Assembly (NCBI GenBank): GCA_052400625.1
Contig: JBQTGH010000003.1
DNA from: Thermophagus sp052400625
GTDB taxonomy: Bacteria; Bacteroidota; Bacteroidia; Bacteroidales; Marinilabiliaceae
Direction: 5' to 3' (one strand)
DNA length: 64,000 nt
Shown here: positions 17,494-26,607 of the stretch, in pieces
How the letters are laid out: every line of letters starts with the position of its first letter
How positions within the stretch are numbered: position 1 is the first letter of the stretch
Translations under genes and position numbers: made by a program
The notes under the pieces: model-generated
Databases searched by the model: none
What the model saw: only the letters and a program-made list of their open reading frames with translations
Told to the model about the DNA's origin: nothing

Positions 17494-18636
17494 ATGGGTA
17501 TAGATATCAAACAAGTTCCTTCACCCGCCTATGTGATGGACGAGATGCTGTTACGCAAGAATTTAAAACTCATTAAGAGTGTTGGCGACCGGGCTGGGGT
17601 TGAAATCATTTTGGCTTTTAAGGCCTTTTCATTATGGCCGGCTTTTTCCATCGTAAGAGAATACATTCCCGGTGCTACAGCCAGTTCGGTCAATGAGGCC
17701 CGCTTGGCATTTGAAGAGATGGGTAGCCCGGCTCACACTTACAGTCCGGCCTACACCGAGCAGGATTTTCCCGAAATAATGAGATACAGCAGTCACATTA
17801 CCTTTAACTCCATTGCTCAGTACGAACGGTTTCGCCCCATGTTGAAATCGGAAGCCACGCCTATATCGGCAGGTCTTCGAATCAACCCGGAATATTCAGA
17901 AGTCTCCACAGACCTTTACAATCCATGTTCTCCCGGATCAAGACTGGGCATTCCTGCCGACCAAATGCCGGATCACCTCCCACAAGGCATTGAAGGGCTG
18001 CATTTTCATGCCTTATGCGAATCATCAAGCGAGGAATTGGAGAAAGTATTACAAAACGTAGAAAAGAAGTTTGGCAAACACTTGACTCAAATAAAATGGC
18101 TCAATATGGGCGGCGGCCATCTGATGACGAGAAAAGGATATGACGTGGAGCATTTGATACAACTACTGAAAAACTTCAAAGAGAAATGGGGTATTCATAT
18201 CATTCTGGAACCCGGGAGTGCATTTGCCTGGGAAACAGGAATCCTGGTAGCAGAGGTAACAGATATTGTGAACAATCATGGTATAAAAACCGCGATTCTG
18301 AACGTAAGCTTCACAGCCCATATGCCCGATTGCCTTGAAATGCCATATAAACCTGTTATCAGGGGCGCCCATCAGGAACCGGTCGAAGGCCTTCCCACCT
18401 ACCGAATGGGAGGTAATAGTTGTCTGGCAGGCGATTTTATTGGAGACTGGAGTTTTAATCACCCCCTCAAACCAGGCGATCGTATTGTTTTCGAAGACAT
18501 GATTCATTACACCATTGTTAAAACCACAATGTTTAATGGGGTCACTCATCCATCCATTGCCTTTTGGAATGACCGAACCGGCCTAAAGATGATCCGGAAA
18601 TTTAGCTATGAGGACTATAAATCTAGAATGGGATAA
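17494..18636 (+). CDS. nspC: Carboxynorspermidine decarboxylase
   Basis: 380 residues from the ATG at 17494. An upstream TTG in the same frame lies within the promoter box and is rejected. PLP-dependent alanine-racemase-fold enzyme: the PLP lysine is Lys43 in ILAFKAFSLWP, an NspC hallmark, followed by TASSVNEARLAFEEMG, GLHFHALCES, WLNMGGGH and the substrate-side motif LEPGSAFAWETG. The C-terminal GNSCLAGDFIGDW carries the other-subunit active-site Cys and Asp. It removes CO2 from carboxy(nor)spermidine, the product of the dehydrogenase at 6357. Single-gene unit; no terminator seen. Confidence 0.93.
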   Translation: MGIDIKQVPSPAYVMDEMLLRKNLKLIKSVGDRAGVEIILAFKAFSLWPAFSIVREYIPGATASSVNEARLAFEEMGSPAHTYSPAYTEQDFPEIMRYSSHITFNSIAQYERFRPMLKSEATPISAGLRINPEYSEVSTDLYNPCSPGSRLGIPADQMPDHLPQGIEGLHFHALCESSSEELEKVLQNVEKKFGKHLTQIKWLNMGGGHLMTRKGYDVEHLIQLLKNFKEKWGIHIILEPGSAFAWETGILVAEVTDIVNNHGIKTAILNVSFTAHMPDCLEMPYKPVIRGAHQEPVEGLPTYRMGGNSCLAGDFIGDWSFNHPLKPGDRIVFEDMIHYTIVKTTMFNGVTHPSIAFWNDRTGLKMIRKFSYEDYKSRMG

Positions 18637-18822
18637 AATTTCAGAGATTACTTTTATAGGAACAATACACTTTTTTTCCATGCGATGAAACTTCCGAATG
18701 TTTTTATCCGTAAAAGGCTATTCACCTTTTCATGAGTTATACCCAGTATAATAATTCCTATCCTACAAAAAATCATATCAGAATAATTAAACTTTAAACA
18801 TTTAGAAATAATATAAAAATCT

Positions 18823-19170
18823 ATGTGTCAAGACGCAGCACTCCGATATAAAATAAAACTAGGATTCGAAGAAATTAAATTTCCTCCGTTTGAAGACATT
18901 CTTGTCATTGGCAAAAAATCGCCCCAAGGGAAAATAGGGATTTCTAAACTATTTGACATTCTCGTTCCTAACGAGTTTGAAACCATTGAAGTGGACGATC
19001 CCAATATCGAAGCGGTCTACATTAACCGTAATATTCTCAAGAAAATTGAAGCCAAAAAAATAATAGAGATATTAAAAGAGAAAGTTTTTCCTTATATTTC
19101 GCCTTCCGAAATTCTCAGAGTGGAATTCAAACTAAAAATCGATTACGATATAATTGATTTGGAAATATAA
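18823..19170 (+). CDS. Hypothetical protein paired with the CBS-domain kinase
   Basis: 115 residues, no signal peptide or membrane segment. I recognise no family. It has alternating strands and a Lys/Ile-rich middle (RNILKKIEAKKIIEILKEKV) and ends in a beta strand rich in Asp and Ile (KLKIDYDIIDLEI). The stop lies 6 bases before the ATG of the histidine kinase, so the two form one transcript and the product may act with that kinase. Base use is as AT-rich as the kinase gene. The start ATG at 18823 follows an A-rich leader. Confidence 0.7.
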   Translation: MCQDAALRYKIKLGFEEIKFPPFEDILVIGKKSPQGKIGISKLFDILVPNEFETIEVDDPNIEAVYINRNILKKIEAKKIIEILKEKVFPYISPSEILRVEFKLKIDYDIIDLEI

Positions 19171-19176
19171 GCCCTT

Positions 19177-20250
19177 ATGCTAATTAAACCCTACATCGAA
19201 AAAGAATACCCCAAAACGGCGCCATTTAAAGGAGTAAATGAAATAGAAGAAGAGTTGATCACTCAACGTTTTTTCATCGTCATGGAAGAAACGGATAAAT
19301 ACATGGGGATGCTCACTGTACCTGATGTATTGGCGCGCAAAAAAAAATTAGTAGCAGATTGTTTATTACCCAAACCCAGTCTGTCACCCGATTCCACCAT
19401 TGATCAGGCGTTAAATTTGCTCTCTGCCACCAATCTACCAGCATTGCCGGTGGTTGATCAAAATCAAAAATTTTATGGCGTTCTGTTGCAGGACAAGCTT
19501 ATTGAAACTTTCAATGAAATCCAGAACAATAAGAAAACTGTTACGGAAGAAAATTCTTCGCACGAAAGAATTAAGCAAGAATTTATAAAAAATATATCGC
19601 ACGAAATACGTACTCCTCTTAATGCCATACAGGGTCTTTCGGAGATTCTCATCTATTCCGACTTGTCGAATGAGGACAAAAACAACTTTGCATCACTTCT
19701 GCATGCCAAAACCGATGAGCTGTTGCATCTGGTTGATTCATTAATTCACCTTTCGCGTATTGAAGCAGGCGGTCTTCCTGTTGAAATGCACCAAATGATT
19801 AATCCGACAATTCTTTGCCATGAATTAATGAATGAAGCCAAAAAAATTCAGAACAATTATCAGAAAAGACATATCCTCCTAAGTCACAAGATGAATTTAC
19901 CTAAAAATCATCACTTTGAATTCAATGCATCCTACCTCAAGGAGGTGATGATTCATCTTTTAAACAATGCCATAAAATTTACCGACAAGGGGGCTGTTGA
20001 ATTTGGCTGCTTTATGGATCAGAATAGTCAGACTACGTTCTACGTAAAAGATACAGGTATTGGTATTTCACCAGAAAAACAAAAGATAATCTTTAATGCC
20101 TTTGAAAAGATATCTCCTTCTCAAACCAAGTTTTATCCCGGCATTGGTGTTGGTTTAACAATTGCTTCTAAAATCATTGAGCTGGCAGGAGGAAAAATTT
20201 GGTTTGAATCTGAATTTAATAAAGGAACCTGCTTCTATTTTAATCTGTAG
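19177..20250 (+). CDS. Cytoplasmic CBS-domain sensor histidine kinase
   Basis: 357 residues. The first 115 form a CBS pair: the first repeat is worn (RFFIVMEETDKYMGMLTVPD), the second clear (LPALPVVDQNQKFYGVLLQD). CBS pairs bind adenine nucleotides. Then a short coil and a HisKA domain with His142 (ISHEIRTPLNAIQG), an N box (LNNAIKF), VKDTGIGIS and GVGLTIASKII of the HATPase. No membrane segment and no receiver domain, so it is soluble and its response regulator is elsewhere. A CBS sensor on a kinase suggests sensing of energy charge or nucleotide state. Confidence 0.88.
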   Translation: MLIKPYIEKEYPKTAPFKGVNEIEEELITQRFFIVMEETDKYMGMLTVPDVLARKKKLVADCLLPKPSLSPDSTIDQALNLLSATNLPALPVVDQNQKFYGVLLQDKLIETFNEIQNNKKTVTEENSSHERIKQEFIKNISHEIRTPLNAIQGLSEILIYSDLSNEDKNNFASLLHAKTDELLHLVDSLIHLSRIEAGGLPVEMHQMINPTILCHELMNEAKKIQNNYQKRHILLSHKMNLPKNHHFEFNASYLKEVMIHLLNNAIKFTDKGAVEFGCFMDQNSQTTFYVKDTGIGISPEKQKIIFNAFEKISPSQTKFYPGIGVGLTIASKIIELAGGKIWFESEFNKGTCFYFNL

Positions 20251-20334
20251 ACTCTATAAGCAATTAAAATTTAGCATTTTTCCACACCGATTCGATCCGC
20301 TTTGTCTTTCTTTCCTCCTACCAATTTCAAAAAA

Positions 20335-21987
20335 TTATAACGAACTAATATTTTTCACTAATTCGGCCCCAATTTCCCGAAGCTTGTATTTTTGAATTTT
20401 CCCACTTGCGGTTGTGGGAAAGTCGTCAACAAAAAATACATGTTTGGGAATTTTGTATCGCGCAATCTGTCCCCGACAAAAATCCCGCACCGCTTCTTCG
20501 CTCAGCGAAAAACCATCTTTAACTTTTACAAAGGCCCCCACAATTTCCCCATATTTTTCATCAGGGATTCCCACTACTTCCACCATTTCCACTTCAGGCA
20601 TATTATAGATAAAATTCTCAATTTCTCTTGGATAGATATTTTCTCCACCCCTGATAATCATATCCTTAATTCTTCCTGTAATTTTGAAATGGCCATCTTC
20701 TGTTTTCAGCGCCAGATCACCGGAATGCAGCCATCCATCATTGTCAATGGCTTCACGGGTGGCTTGCGGATTATTGTAATAACCTTTCATTACATTGTAC
20801 CCTCTGCAGCAAATTTCCCCTTGCTGATTAGGTCCAAGTTCTTCTCCTGTTTCGGGATCAAAGATTTTTACTTCCACCCCCGGCAATTCTTTACCTACAG
20901 TTGTAGCTCTGATTTCAGCCGAATCATCAGTTCGGGTGGTAGTCATACCTGGTGATGCTTCTGTAAGACCATAAACGATGATTATATCCCGACAATTCAT
21001 TTTAGTCATCACCTGTTTCATAGTCTCAATAGGACATAATGCACCCGCCATAATTCCAGTTCGCAAGGATGATAGGTCGAACATGTCAAACATGGGATGA
21101 TTCATTTCGGCAATAAACATTGTAGGGACTCCATAGATGGATGTACATTTTTCTTTCTGAACGGCAGCCAATACTCTTAAAGGATCAAAGTTTTCTGTAA
21201 AAACCATACTCACACCATGAGTAATAACCGCACAAACCCCTAACACACAACCAAAACAATGGAAAAGCGGAACACACAACAACAACCTATCTTCGGACGT
21301 ATATTCCATATTATCACCAATTCCTTTTCCATTATTGACAATATTAAAGTGTGTTAGCATTACCCCTTTAGGAAAACCAGTTGTCCCGGAAGTATACTGC
21401 ATATTAACCACATCATGACAGTTAACTTCCTCCTTTCTTGACTTGAGTACTTCCTCCTCCACCTGGGTTCCCAACAATAACAGTTCCGAAGTATTGTACA
21501 TTCCTCGATGTTTCTGGGGCCCTAAAAACACCACATTACGTAGTTCGGGAAATTTTTCACTCTTAAGTTGGCCCCTAGGCGATGTTTTCAATTCCGGAAC
21601 CAACTGAAAAACCATATCCACATAATCACTGTCTCTATACCCATCAATAATACAGAGGGTATTCAGATCGGAATTCTTGATCAGATATTCCAGCTCTGCA
21701 AGCTTATAATTTGTATTTATAGTGACCAATATGGCCCCAATCTTTGCCGTGGCAAACATCAACGTGGTCCAATCGGGCACATTATTAGCCCAAATCCCCA
21801 CCTTATCACCTTTCTTAACACCTATGGCCATCAATCCTTTAGCCATATTATCCACCCGATGATTAAATTCGCTGTACGAAAATCTTAGGCCACGATCCGG
21901 ATAAACCATAAAGTCATGATTCGGAATTTCCTCTGCCCATTTCTCCAGCAAATCCCCTAAAGTATCTTCTATTGGTTGAAACGACAT
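20335..21987 (-). CDS. Acyl-CoA synthetase (AMP-binding, fatty acid ligase type)
   Basis: 550 residues, typical for medium/long-chain acyl-CoA ligases. The AMP motif YTSGTTGFPKGVMLTH is near residue 198, then VPLFHCFGC, YGLTEASPG (A5), GWLHSGDLA (A7), KITGRIKDMIIRGGENIYP (A8) and the closing TASGKIQKYKLRE with the catalytic Lys (A10). It activates a carboxylic acid with ATP and CoA. It lies 26 bases behind an XRE-cupin regulator on the same strand, so the two form an operon and the acid or its CoA ester may be the regulator's signal. The exact acid is unknown. Confidence 0.93.
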   Translation of the reverse strand: MSFQPIEDTLGDLLEKWAEEIPNHDFMVYPDRGLRFSYSEFNHRVDNMAKGLMAIGVKKGDKVGIWANNVPDWTTLMFATAKIGAILVTINTNYKLAELEYLIKNSDLNTLCIIDGYRDSDYVDMVFQLVPELKTSPRGQLKSEKFPELRNVVFLGPQKHRGMYNTSELLLLGTQVEEEVLKSRKEEVNCHDVVNMQYTSGTTGFPKGVMLTHFNIVNNGKGIGDNMEYTSEDRLLLCVPLFHCFGCVLGVCAVITHGVSMVFTENFDPLRVLAAVQKEKCTSIYGVPTMFIAEMNHPMFDMFDLSSLRTGIMAGALCPIETMKQVMTKMNCRDIIIVYGLTEASPGMTTTRTDDSAEIRATTVGKELPGVEVKIFDPETGEELGPNQQGEICCRGYNVMKGYYNNPQATREAIDNDGWLHSGDLALKTEDGHFKITGRIKDMIIRGGENIYPREIENFIYNMPEVEMVEVVGIPDEKYGEIVGAFVKVKDGFSLSEEAVRDFCRGQIARYKIPKHVFFVDDFPTTASGKIQKYKLREIGAELVKNISSL

Positions 21988-22013
21988 AATTAATTTTTTT
22001 TGAAGGAAGTGAA

Positions 22014-22580
22014 TTAAACCGGCAAATAAACGACCGCCAGCACCAATGCTTTTTCATTATTTAATGAACTAACTCGGTGATCAATAATAGAATCGTAATA
22101 AATACTGTCTCCCGCCTCTAACCGATAGGTCTCTTTACCATAAATCACTTCGATACATCCCTCCAGTACAAAAATAAACTCTTCGCCCTCATGTGCAGAA
22201 AAGGGTTGCTCCGGGTTCATATGTTCCGGAAGCACTTCAATCAAAAAAGGATCCATATTCCTGTCGCTTTTCTGACGCGCCAAAGATAAAAATGCGAGAT
22301 TTTTTACTTCCTTCATACCGGAGGCATTCATATTGCTTAAAGACTTGGTGTCCCCTTTTTTAGTTACCACCACCCCTTTCTCATGCTGGTCATCCAGAAA
22401 GGTACCTGGTCTTACCCCAAGCACCCTCGCAAGTTTTATCAGTATTCCCAGTGAAGGTTCCACTTCGCCATTCTCAATAGCCATCAATTGCTTTTCATCC
22501 AGTTGTGCATTTTCGGCAACCTCTGACAGCCCAAGTTTTTTAAACTCTCTTTCTAATTTAATTTTTTCTCCGGGTTTCAT
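22014..22580 (-). CDS. XRE-family regulator with C-terminal cupin domain
   Basis: 188 residues. XRE helix-turn-helix at about 5-60 (LGLSEVAENAQLDEKQLMAIENG), a linker with EKGVVVTKKGD, and a cupin barrel from about 110 (HMNPEQPFSAHEGEEFIFVL, EAGDSIYYDSIIDHRV). Such proteins sense small molecules through the cupin. It precedes the acyl-CoA ligase by 26 bases. The start ATG is the end of a truncated 101-bp repeat copy (TTATTTTATACTGATGAAA on the minus strand). Confidence 0.9.
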   Translation of the reverse strand: MKPGEKIKLEREFKKLGLSEVAENAQLDEKQLMAIENGEVEPSLGILIKLARVLGVRPGTFLDDQHEKGVVVTKKGDTKSLSNMNASGMKEVKNLAFLSLARQKSDRNMDPFLIEVLPEHMNPEQPFSAHEGEEFIFVLEGCIEVIYGKETYRLEAGDSIYYDSIIDHRVSSLNNEKALVLAVVYLPV

Positions 22581-22862
22581 CAGTATAAAATAAATTTATG
22601 TAATTAGTTTAAAGCTTATTATATCCAAAGCTCACCCCTTAATCCCCTAAAGGCTTGGTATGAGCACAGCCGAATGAGTAAACCATCCTTACCGCAAAAC
22701 AGAAATTGATAAATTTCACTTCTGCCTGTGCACTTCTGCCTGTGCACTTCTGCCTTTGTCTTTTTATACATGTTCTTGTTGTGCCAAACTTAAATTGGTC
22801 TTGCTCGTTTCATTCGTATAAAATTTATTTAAGTCATTAGTCGAATGGAACTGGCATAAAAA
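22575..22862 (-). repeat. Dispersed 101-bp repeat, locus C: split copy at the XRE gene start
   Basis: On the minus strand ATGCCAGTTCCATTCGAC, TTTTATACGAATGAAACGAG, TTTGGCACAACAAGAACATG and TATAAA run from 22862 to about 22755. The next 130 bases are unrelated, then ACTAATTACATAAATTTA and TTTTATACTGATGAAA resume and end at the ATG at 22580. The copy is interrupted between its two parts by a stretch that includes three copies of a 14-base CTTCTGCCTGTGCA-type word. Confidence 0.75.
22717..22760. repeat. 14-bp direct triplet
   Basis: ACTTCTGCCTGTGC occurs twice in tandem, then ACTTCTGCCTTTGT. Short tandem repeat inside the interrupted 101-bp repeat. Confidence 0.8.
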
Positions 22863-23548
22863 CATTTTTACATATTATTATTTTAAAATACTTTTCTATC
22901 ATGCCCAATTCCTTGTTTTACTATTTTTGATTTTTACTCTTTTGAAAAAGTCATCACCAACCATCATCACATACTTCCCTTTTTCTGAGACCACTCCGGC
23001 GAACCACAAAATGTCCGAATTGATTTTACCTTGATATTTTAAAGAAAAGAAAAAAGCAGGTTGAAATCCGAAAACAAGTAGGTATCCCTGTTTACGGAAA
23101 AAACATCCGACTTGCCCGAGGTTTGTTAAGGCATTCCGGATTCAGACAAATCTCAGCAAAAAAATATGTGTCGTAAAAAAAATAATAACTCGAATGGGAA
23201 ATTATCAATTCTCTATTCGAGTTTCTGCATCTCCAATCTACGACAAATTCCTTCATAATTCGTCGCCAAAAAAAGGGTTTTTTAAACAAAAAAACAACAT
23301 TTTCGAGATTTTTATTACAAATTATCACCTGTTTTAATTTCATTGAACAAGATTAACAGCCTTTTAATAAGAAAGAACAATGCTTTTGCAGGTTATTCAT
23401 TATTTTTGCAGTGAATGACTTCGCTCAATGCACAATAATAAATTAAAAGGGGAATGGCGAATGGATTGGTCGCTCCTCGCCCAACATCCCGGAAAGTTGT
23501 TACGACAATTCAGAAATCAATTAGTTAAATACTATATCGAAATAAAAT
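22863..23548. other. Long AT-rich gap
   Basis: About 690 bases with no convincing gene. A minus-strand frame at 23092-23343 (83 codons) is rich in Phe, Cys and Lys and is not believable. TATTTTTG at 23401-23408 could be a -7 box for the HAD gene, but without a good -33 box, and 140 bases upstream. Confidence 0.4.
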
Positions 23549-24145
23549 ATGAGTATAATCTCTATAGATCCCGAAACTAAGGGACTTATCTTTGATCTGG
23601 ACGGCACCATTGCCGACACCATGCCCGCCCACTTTAAGGCTTGGCGAAAAACCTGTAAACCTTATGGAATAGACTTCACCAAAGAGTTATTTATGCAATT
23701 GGCAGGTATTCCACTATATAAAACAGTAGAAAAACTCAACAAGATTTATGGGACCAATATGGATCCTCAAAAAGTAGGTGACGAAAAAGAAGATCTATTC
23801 AAAATCACCCTTTCTCAAACCAAAGCAATTGAACCTGTTGCCGAAATTATCCTTAGGTATCACGGAACACTTCCTATGGCTGTTGGCACAGGAGGTCAAC
23901 GCAGTATTGCCATTGATACACTAAAGGCAGTAGGAATGGATAAATATTTCGACATAATTGTCTCATCCGATGACATTACACATCCCAAGCCCCATCCCGA
24001 AACATTCCTCAAATGTGCTCGTCTGATGGAAGTAGATCCAATATCATGTCAGGTATTTGAAGACGGAGTCCTGGGAATGCAAGCAGCGCGTAAGGCCGGC
24101 ATGAAAGTAACTGATGTTAATAAATACTTTGTAACGGCATTATAA
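23549..24145 (+). CDS. HAD-superfamily phosphatase / beta-phosphoglucomutase-like
   Basis: 198 residues. HAD motif I is FDLDGTIADT with Asp16 and Asp18; the cap begins PAHFKAWRKTC. Motif II is GTGGQRS near 113, motif III the Lys in THPKPHPETFLK, and motif IV VFEDGVLGMQAARKAGM. Subfamily IA with a small helical cap, like beta-phosphoglucomutase and sugar-phosphate phosphatases. Substrate unknown, a phosphosugar is likely. It stands alone before the next membrane-associated gene. Confidence 0.88.
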   Translation: MSIISIDPETKGLIFDLDGTIADTMPAHFKAWRKTCKPYGIDFTKELFMQLAGIPLYKTVEKLNKIYGTNMDPQKVGDEKEDLFKITLSQTKAIEPVAEIILRYHGTLPMAVGTGGQRSIAIDTLKAVGMDKYFDIIVSSDDITHPKPHPETFLKCARLMEVDPISCQVFEDGVLGMQAARKAGMKVTDVNKYFVTAL

Positions 24146-24385
24146 ATTGAGTTGTGCCTTTATTTCGCATCTCACCTCTACGGGAAAATGGGTTTTCATA
24201 GTAGGATTTTCCTCATTTTTTGAACCCCCAAAAATAAAAACAACATTTCAGAAACTATCTCTACCAGAAAAAAACAAAACGAATAGGGGTATTTTGCTTT
24301 CCCGGTGTCTTTATAATGACAGCGGATTAAATGCTTAAAATTTAGTAAGCATTTCACCGTGCATAATTCATAAAAAAAAGATGCC

Positions 24386-25696
24386 ATGAAAACATTGATT
24401 AGTAATTTCCGAAAAAGTCGTGATCTGTTTCTGGCCTTGGTAGCCATGATGATCATGATGCCATCTGCATTGCTTGATGCTTCTGCCTCCAACAAAGACC
24501 AACAGAAGTCAGATACCCTTCAATTTGTTTTACTTCGTGGAACCGTCGAAGATGAAGATACCGGTACACCTCTTCCCTTTGCTACCGTTGCCATAGAAGA
24601 AAGTAATATTGCCACTGTCAGCAACTCCAATGGGGATTTTATTTTAAAAGTACCCCGGAACATGACCGATAAAAATATTCGATTTTCTTTTATCGGATAC
24701 GAAAAGAAATTTGTTCCAGTTAATGCGTTTAGTAACAAACGATACAAAGTAACCTTAAAAATGATTACAGTTCCTTTGGTGGAAGTATCTGTATTTCCTT
24801 CTGATCCGAACCTTTTGATAAAAGCGGTCATGAGCCGACGTGATGATAACTATCTTAACCACCCCGCAAAAATGACTGCCTTTTATCGCGAAACCATCAA
24901 AAAGGGATGGAGATATGTATCTTTGTCTGAAGCTGTTGTAGAAATATACAAACCAGCCTATAACGATCCGAGAGAAGACAAAATCAGCCTACAAATAGGA
25001 CGAAAAAGTACTGATTATGAAAAACTAGATACCCTAGCATTTAGACTTCAAGGGGGCCCCTATACAGCCACAATGCTGGATATTATGAAAGATCCCTACT
25101 TGCTCTTTGATGGTGAAATGATTAACTACTACAATTTCAGGATCAGCAATATAACACGAATCGAGGACCGTACCATTTATGTTCTCAGTTTTGAGCAAAA
25201 ACCACACTTGAAAATTCCACTTTTTTATGGAAAGCTTTATATCGATACAGAAAATTTGGCCGTCACTCAAGCCGTATTTAATATGAATACCGATAATAAG
25301 AATGAAGTAGCCCGTATGTTCATAAAGAAAAAGCCTCTTGGGGCGAAGGTTTATCCAACCGAAGCTTCTTATATTGTCAATTATCGCCAAGATAAAAACG
25401 GAAAGTGGTATTTCGGATACAGCCGGGGCCAAGCATCGTTTAAAGTTAACTGGAAGCGCAAACTTTTTAATACCAATTATCACACCACTTTGGAAATAGC
25501 CGTAACCGACTGGTCACCGACAGAAGACAAACCCTTCAGGGGAGCAGATCGACTTAAAATAAATGCAATTCTAGAAGATGAGGTATCTGGTTTTTCTGAC
25601 CCTGATTTCTGGGGTGACTATAATGTCATTGAGCCCGAACAACCTATAGAATCTGCCATCAAAAAAATCCAGAGAAAACTGGATCGCATACAATAA
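24386..25696 (+). CDS. Carboxypeptidase-regulatory-like domain protein, exported
   Basis: 436 residues. N-terminal hydrophobic signal (LFLALVAMMIMMPSALLDAS). Residues about 50-130 form a carboxypeptidase D regulatory-like beta-sandwich (LRGTVEDEDTGTPLPFATVA, NSNGDFILKVP, IRFSFIGYEKK), the domain also found at the N-terminus of SusC proteins. The remainder (AFYRETIKKGWRYVSLSEAV, then IYVLSFEQKP and GKLYIDTENLAV) matches a common Bacteroidota family of unknown role, probably at the outer membrane or periplasm. No partner genes. Confidence 0.82.
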   Translation: MKTLISNFRKSRDLFLALVAMMIMMPSALLDASASNKDQQKSDTLQFVLLRGTVEDEDTGTPLPFATVAIEESNIATVSNSNGDFILKVPRNMTDKNIRFSFIGYEKKFVPVNAFSNKRYKVTLKMITVPLVEVSVFPSDPNLLIKAVMSRRDDNYLNHPAKMTAFYRETIKKGWRYVSLSEAVVEIYKPAYNDPREDKISLQIGRKSTDYEKLDTLAFRLQGGPYTATMLDIMKDPYLLFDGEMINYYNFRISNITRIEDRTIYVLSFEQKPHLKIPLFYGKLYIDTENLAVTQAVFNMNTDNKNEVARMFIKKKPLGAKVYPTEASYIVNYRQDKNGKWYFGYSRGQASFKVNWKRKLFNTNYHTTLEIAVTDWSPTEDKPFRGADRLKINAILEDEVSGFSDPDFWGDYNVIEPEQPIESAIKKIQRKLDRIQ

Positions 25697-25761
25697 ATAA
25701 CATTAAATTGGGATACAAAAGTAAATCTTAAAAACACAAATTCTGATTTAAGGAAGCAAAC

Positions 25762-25808
25762 GAGAGACTTAACAGGTCAAATGCCCGATAAGTCTCTCAA
25801 TCTTTTTA
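25762..25808 (+). terminator. Terminator after the regulatory-domain protein gene
   Basis: GAGAGACTTA pairs perfectly with TAAGTCTCTC over 10 bp, followed by AATCTTTTT. Confidence 0.85.
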
Positions 25809-25858
25809 AAGGGAATTGAATTGATAACACTCCCCCACTTCAAAAGGCTTGATGGTTT

Positions 25859-26041
25859 TTAATATTCATCATCAAAGTCTTCTTCCAGGTCTTCTTCATT
25901 GAGATCTTCATCTATATCCTCTCGGAAATCCAGATCAAGATCATTTTCGTCCCACTCAAAATCATCGTCCTCTTCTTCTTCAAAGTGGGGTTCGTCGTAC
26001 CGGAAAGCTACCGGATCAACCTTCAAAATACTTTTTTCCAT
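25859..26041 (-). CDS. Very acidic small protein
   Basis: 60 residues from the ATG at 26041 (MEKSILKVDPVAFRYDEPHF). I prefer this to an upstream ATG, which would add a Tyr/Phe-rich run read from non-coding DNA. From residue 20 on, more than half of the residues are Asp or Glu (EEEEDDDFEWDENDLDLD). No known family. Such tails may bind metals or basic proteins, or stay unfolded. It follows the next acidic gene on the same strand by 89 bases. The sequence is low-complexity, so it is called with caution. Confidence 0.6.
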   Translation of the reverse strand: MEKSILKVDPVAFRYDEPHFEEEEDDDFEWDENDLDLDFREDIDEDLNEEDLEEDFDDEY

Positions 26042-26130
26042 ACTTTTAACGTCTAATAAAAATACGGAATAAAAATAGACAAAGGATTGATATTCCAAAC
26101 ACTCAGAAGAAAAAAAATGGATCTATTTTT

Positions 26131-26607
26131 TTAATTATCTTCCGGCCATATAAACTCTTCTTCTTCTTCATCCCAGAAAGGGCCCCACTGTATTTCAGTC
26201 AATATTCCGTTATCGAACCAAAGGTTAAGACTAACTTCCAAAATGGTTGCAATTTGCTGGCTATCTTCTTCATTGTCGGATAATTCCTCCAAATATACAT
26301 CGCCAAGCCCCATTATTTCAATTTGCTCCATCACCTCCGACTGACTCAAACCTATTAAATCCACTCCCTCAAAAGAATACTGATCAGAACTAACAGCCAA
26401 TGATGTCAGTCGCCAATCTTCCATTTTATCAAATGAGGCAGATAATTCAACCTCATCATAATGCCAGGCTTCAGTGACATCCTCCGGCAAATCTTCATTC
26501 TGCATTGTTTCAACCTCATCCGGATCACCCATAATGGCAATAAATTCATCCTTACTCATTCCAAAATACAATTTATCAAGCCCTTTTCCCAATTCAATTT
26601 TCTTCAT
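26131..26607 (-). CDS. Acidic hypothetical protein
   Basis: 158 residues, no signal peptide. It starts MKKIELGKGLDKLYFGMSKD and continues IMGDPDEVE: a small lipoprotein-like 'GMSKDEF..MGDPDEV' pattern as in SmpA/BamE-type and related domains, here cytoplasmic. It is acidic throughout and ends EEEEEFIWPEDN. The role is unknown. The acidic 60-residue protein follows on the same strand; both share low pI, and may share a transcript. Confidence 0.72.
   Translation of the reverse strand: MKKIELGKGLDKLYFGMSKDEFIAIMGDPDEVETMQNEDLPEDVTEAWHYDEVELSASFDKMEDWRLTSLAVSSDQYSFEGVDLIGLSQSEVMEQIEIMGLGDVYLEELSDNEEDSQQIATILEVSLNLWFDNGILTEIQWGPFWDEEEEEFIWPEDN

Noticed and set aside
23092..23343. Minus-strand ORF of 83 codons in the AT-rich gap
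   Set aside because: Composition (Phe, Lys, Cys, Arg runs) and lack of a start signal look random.
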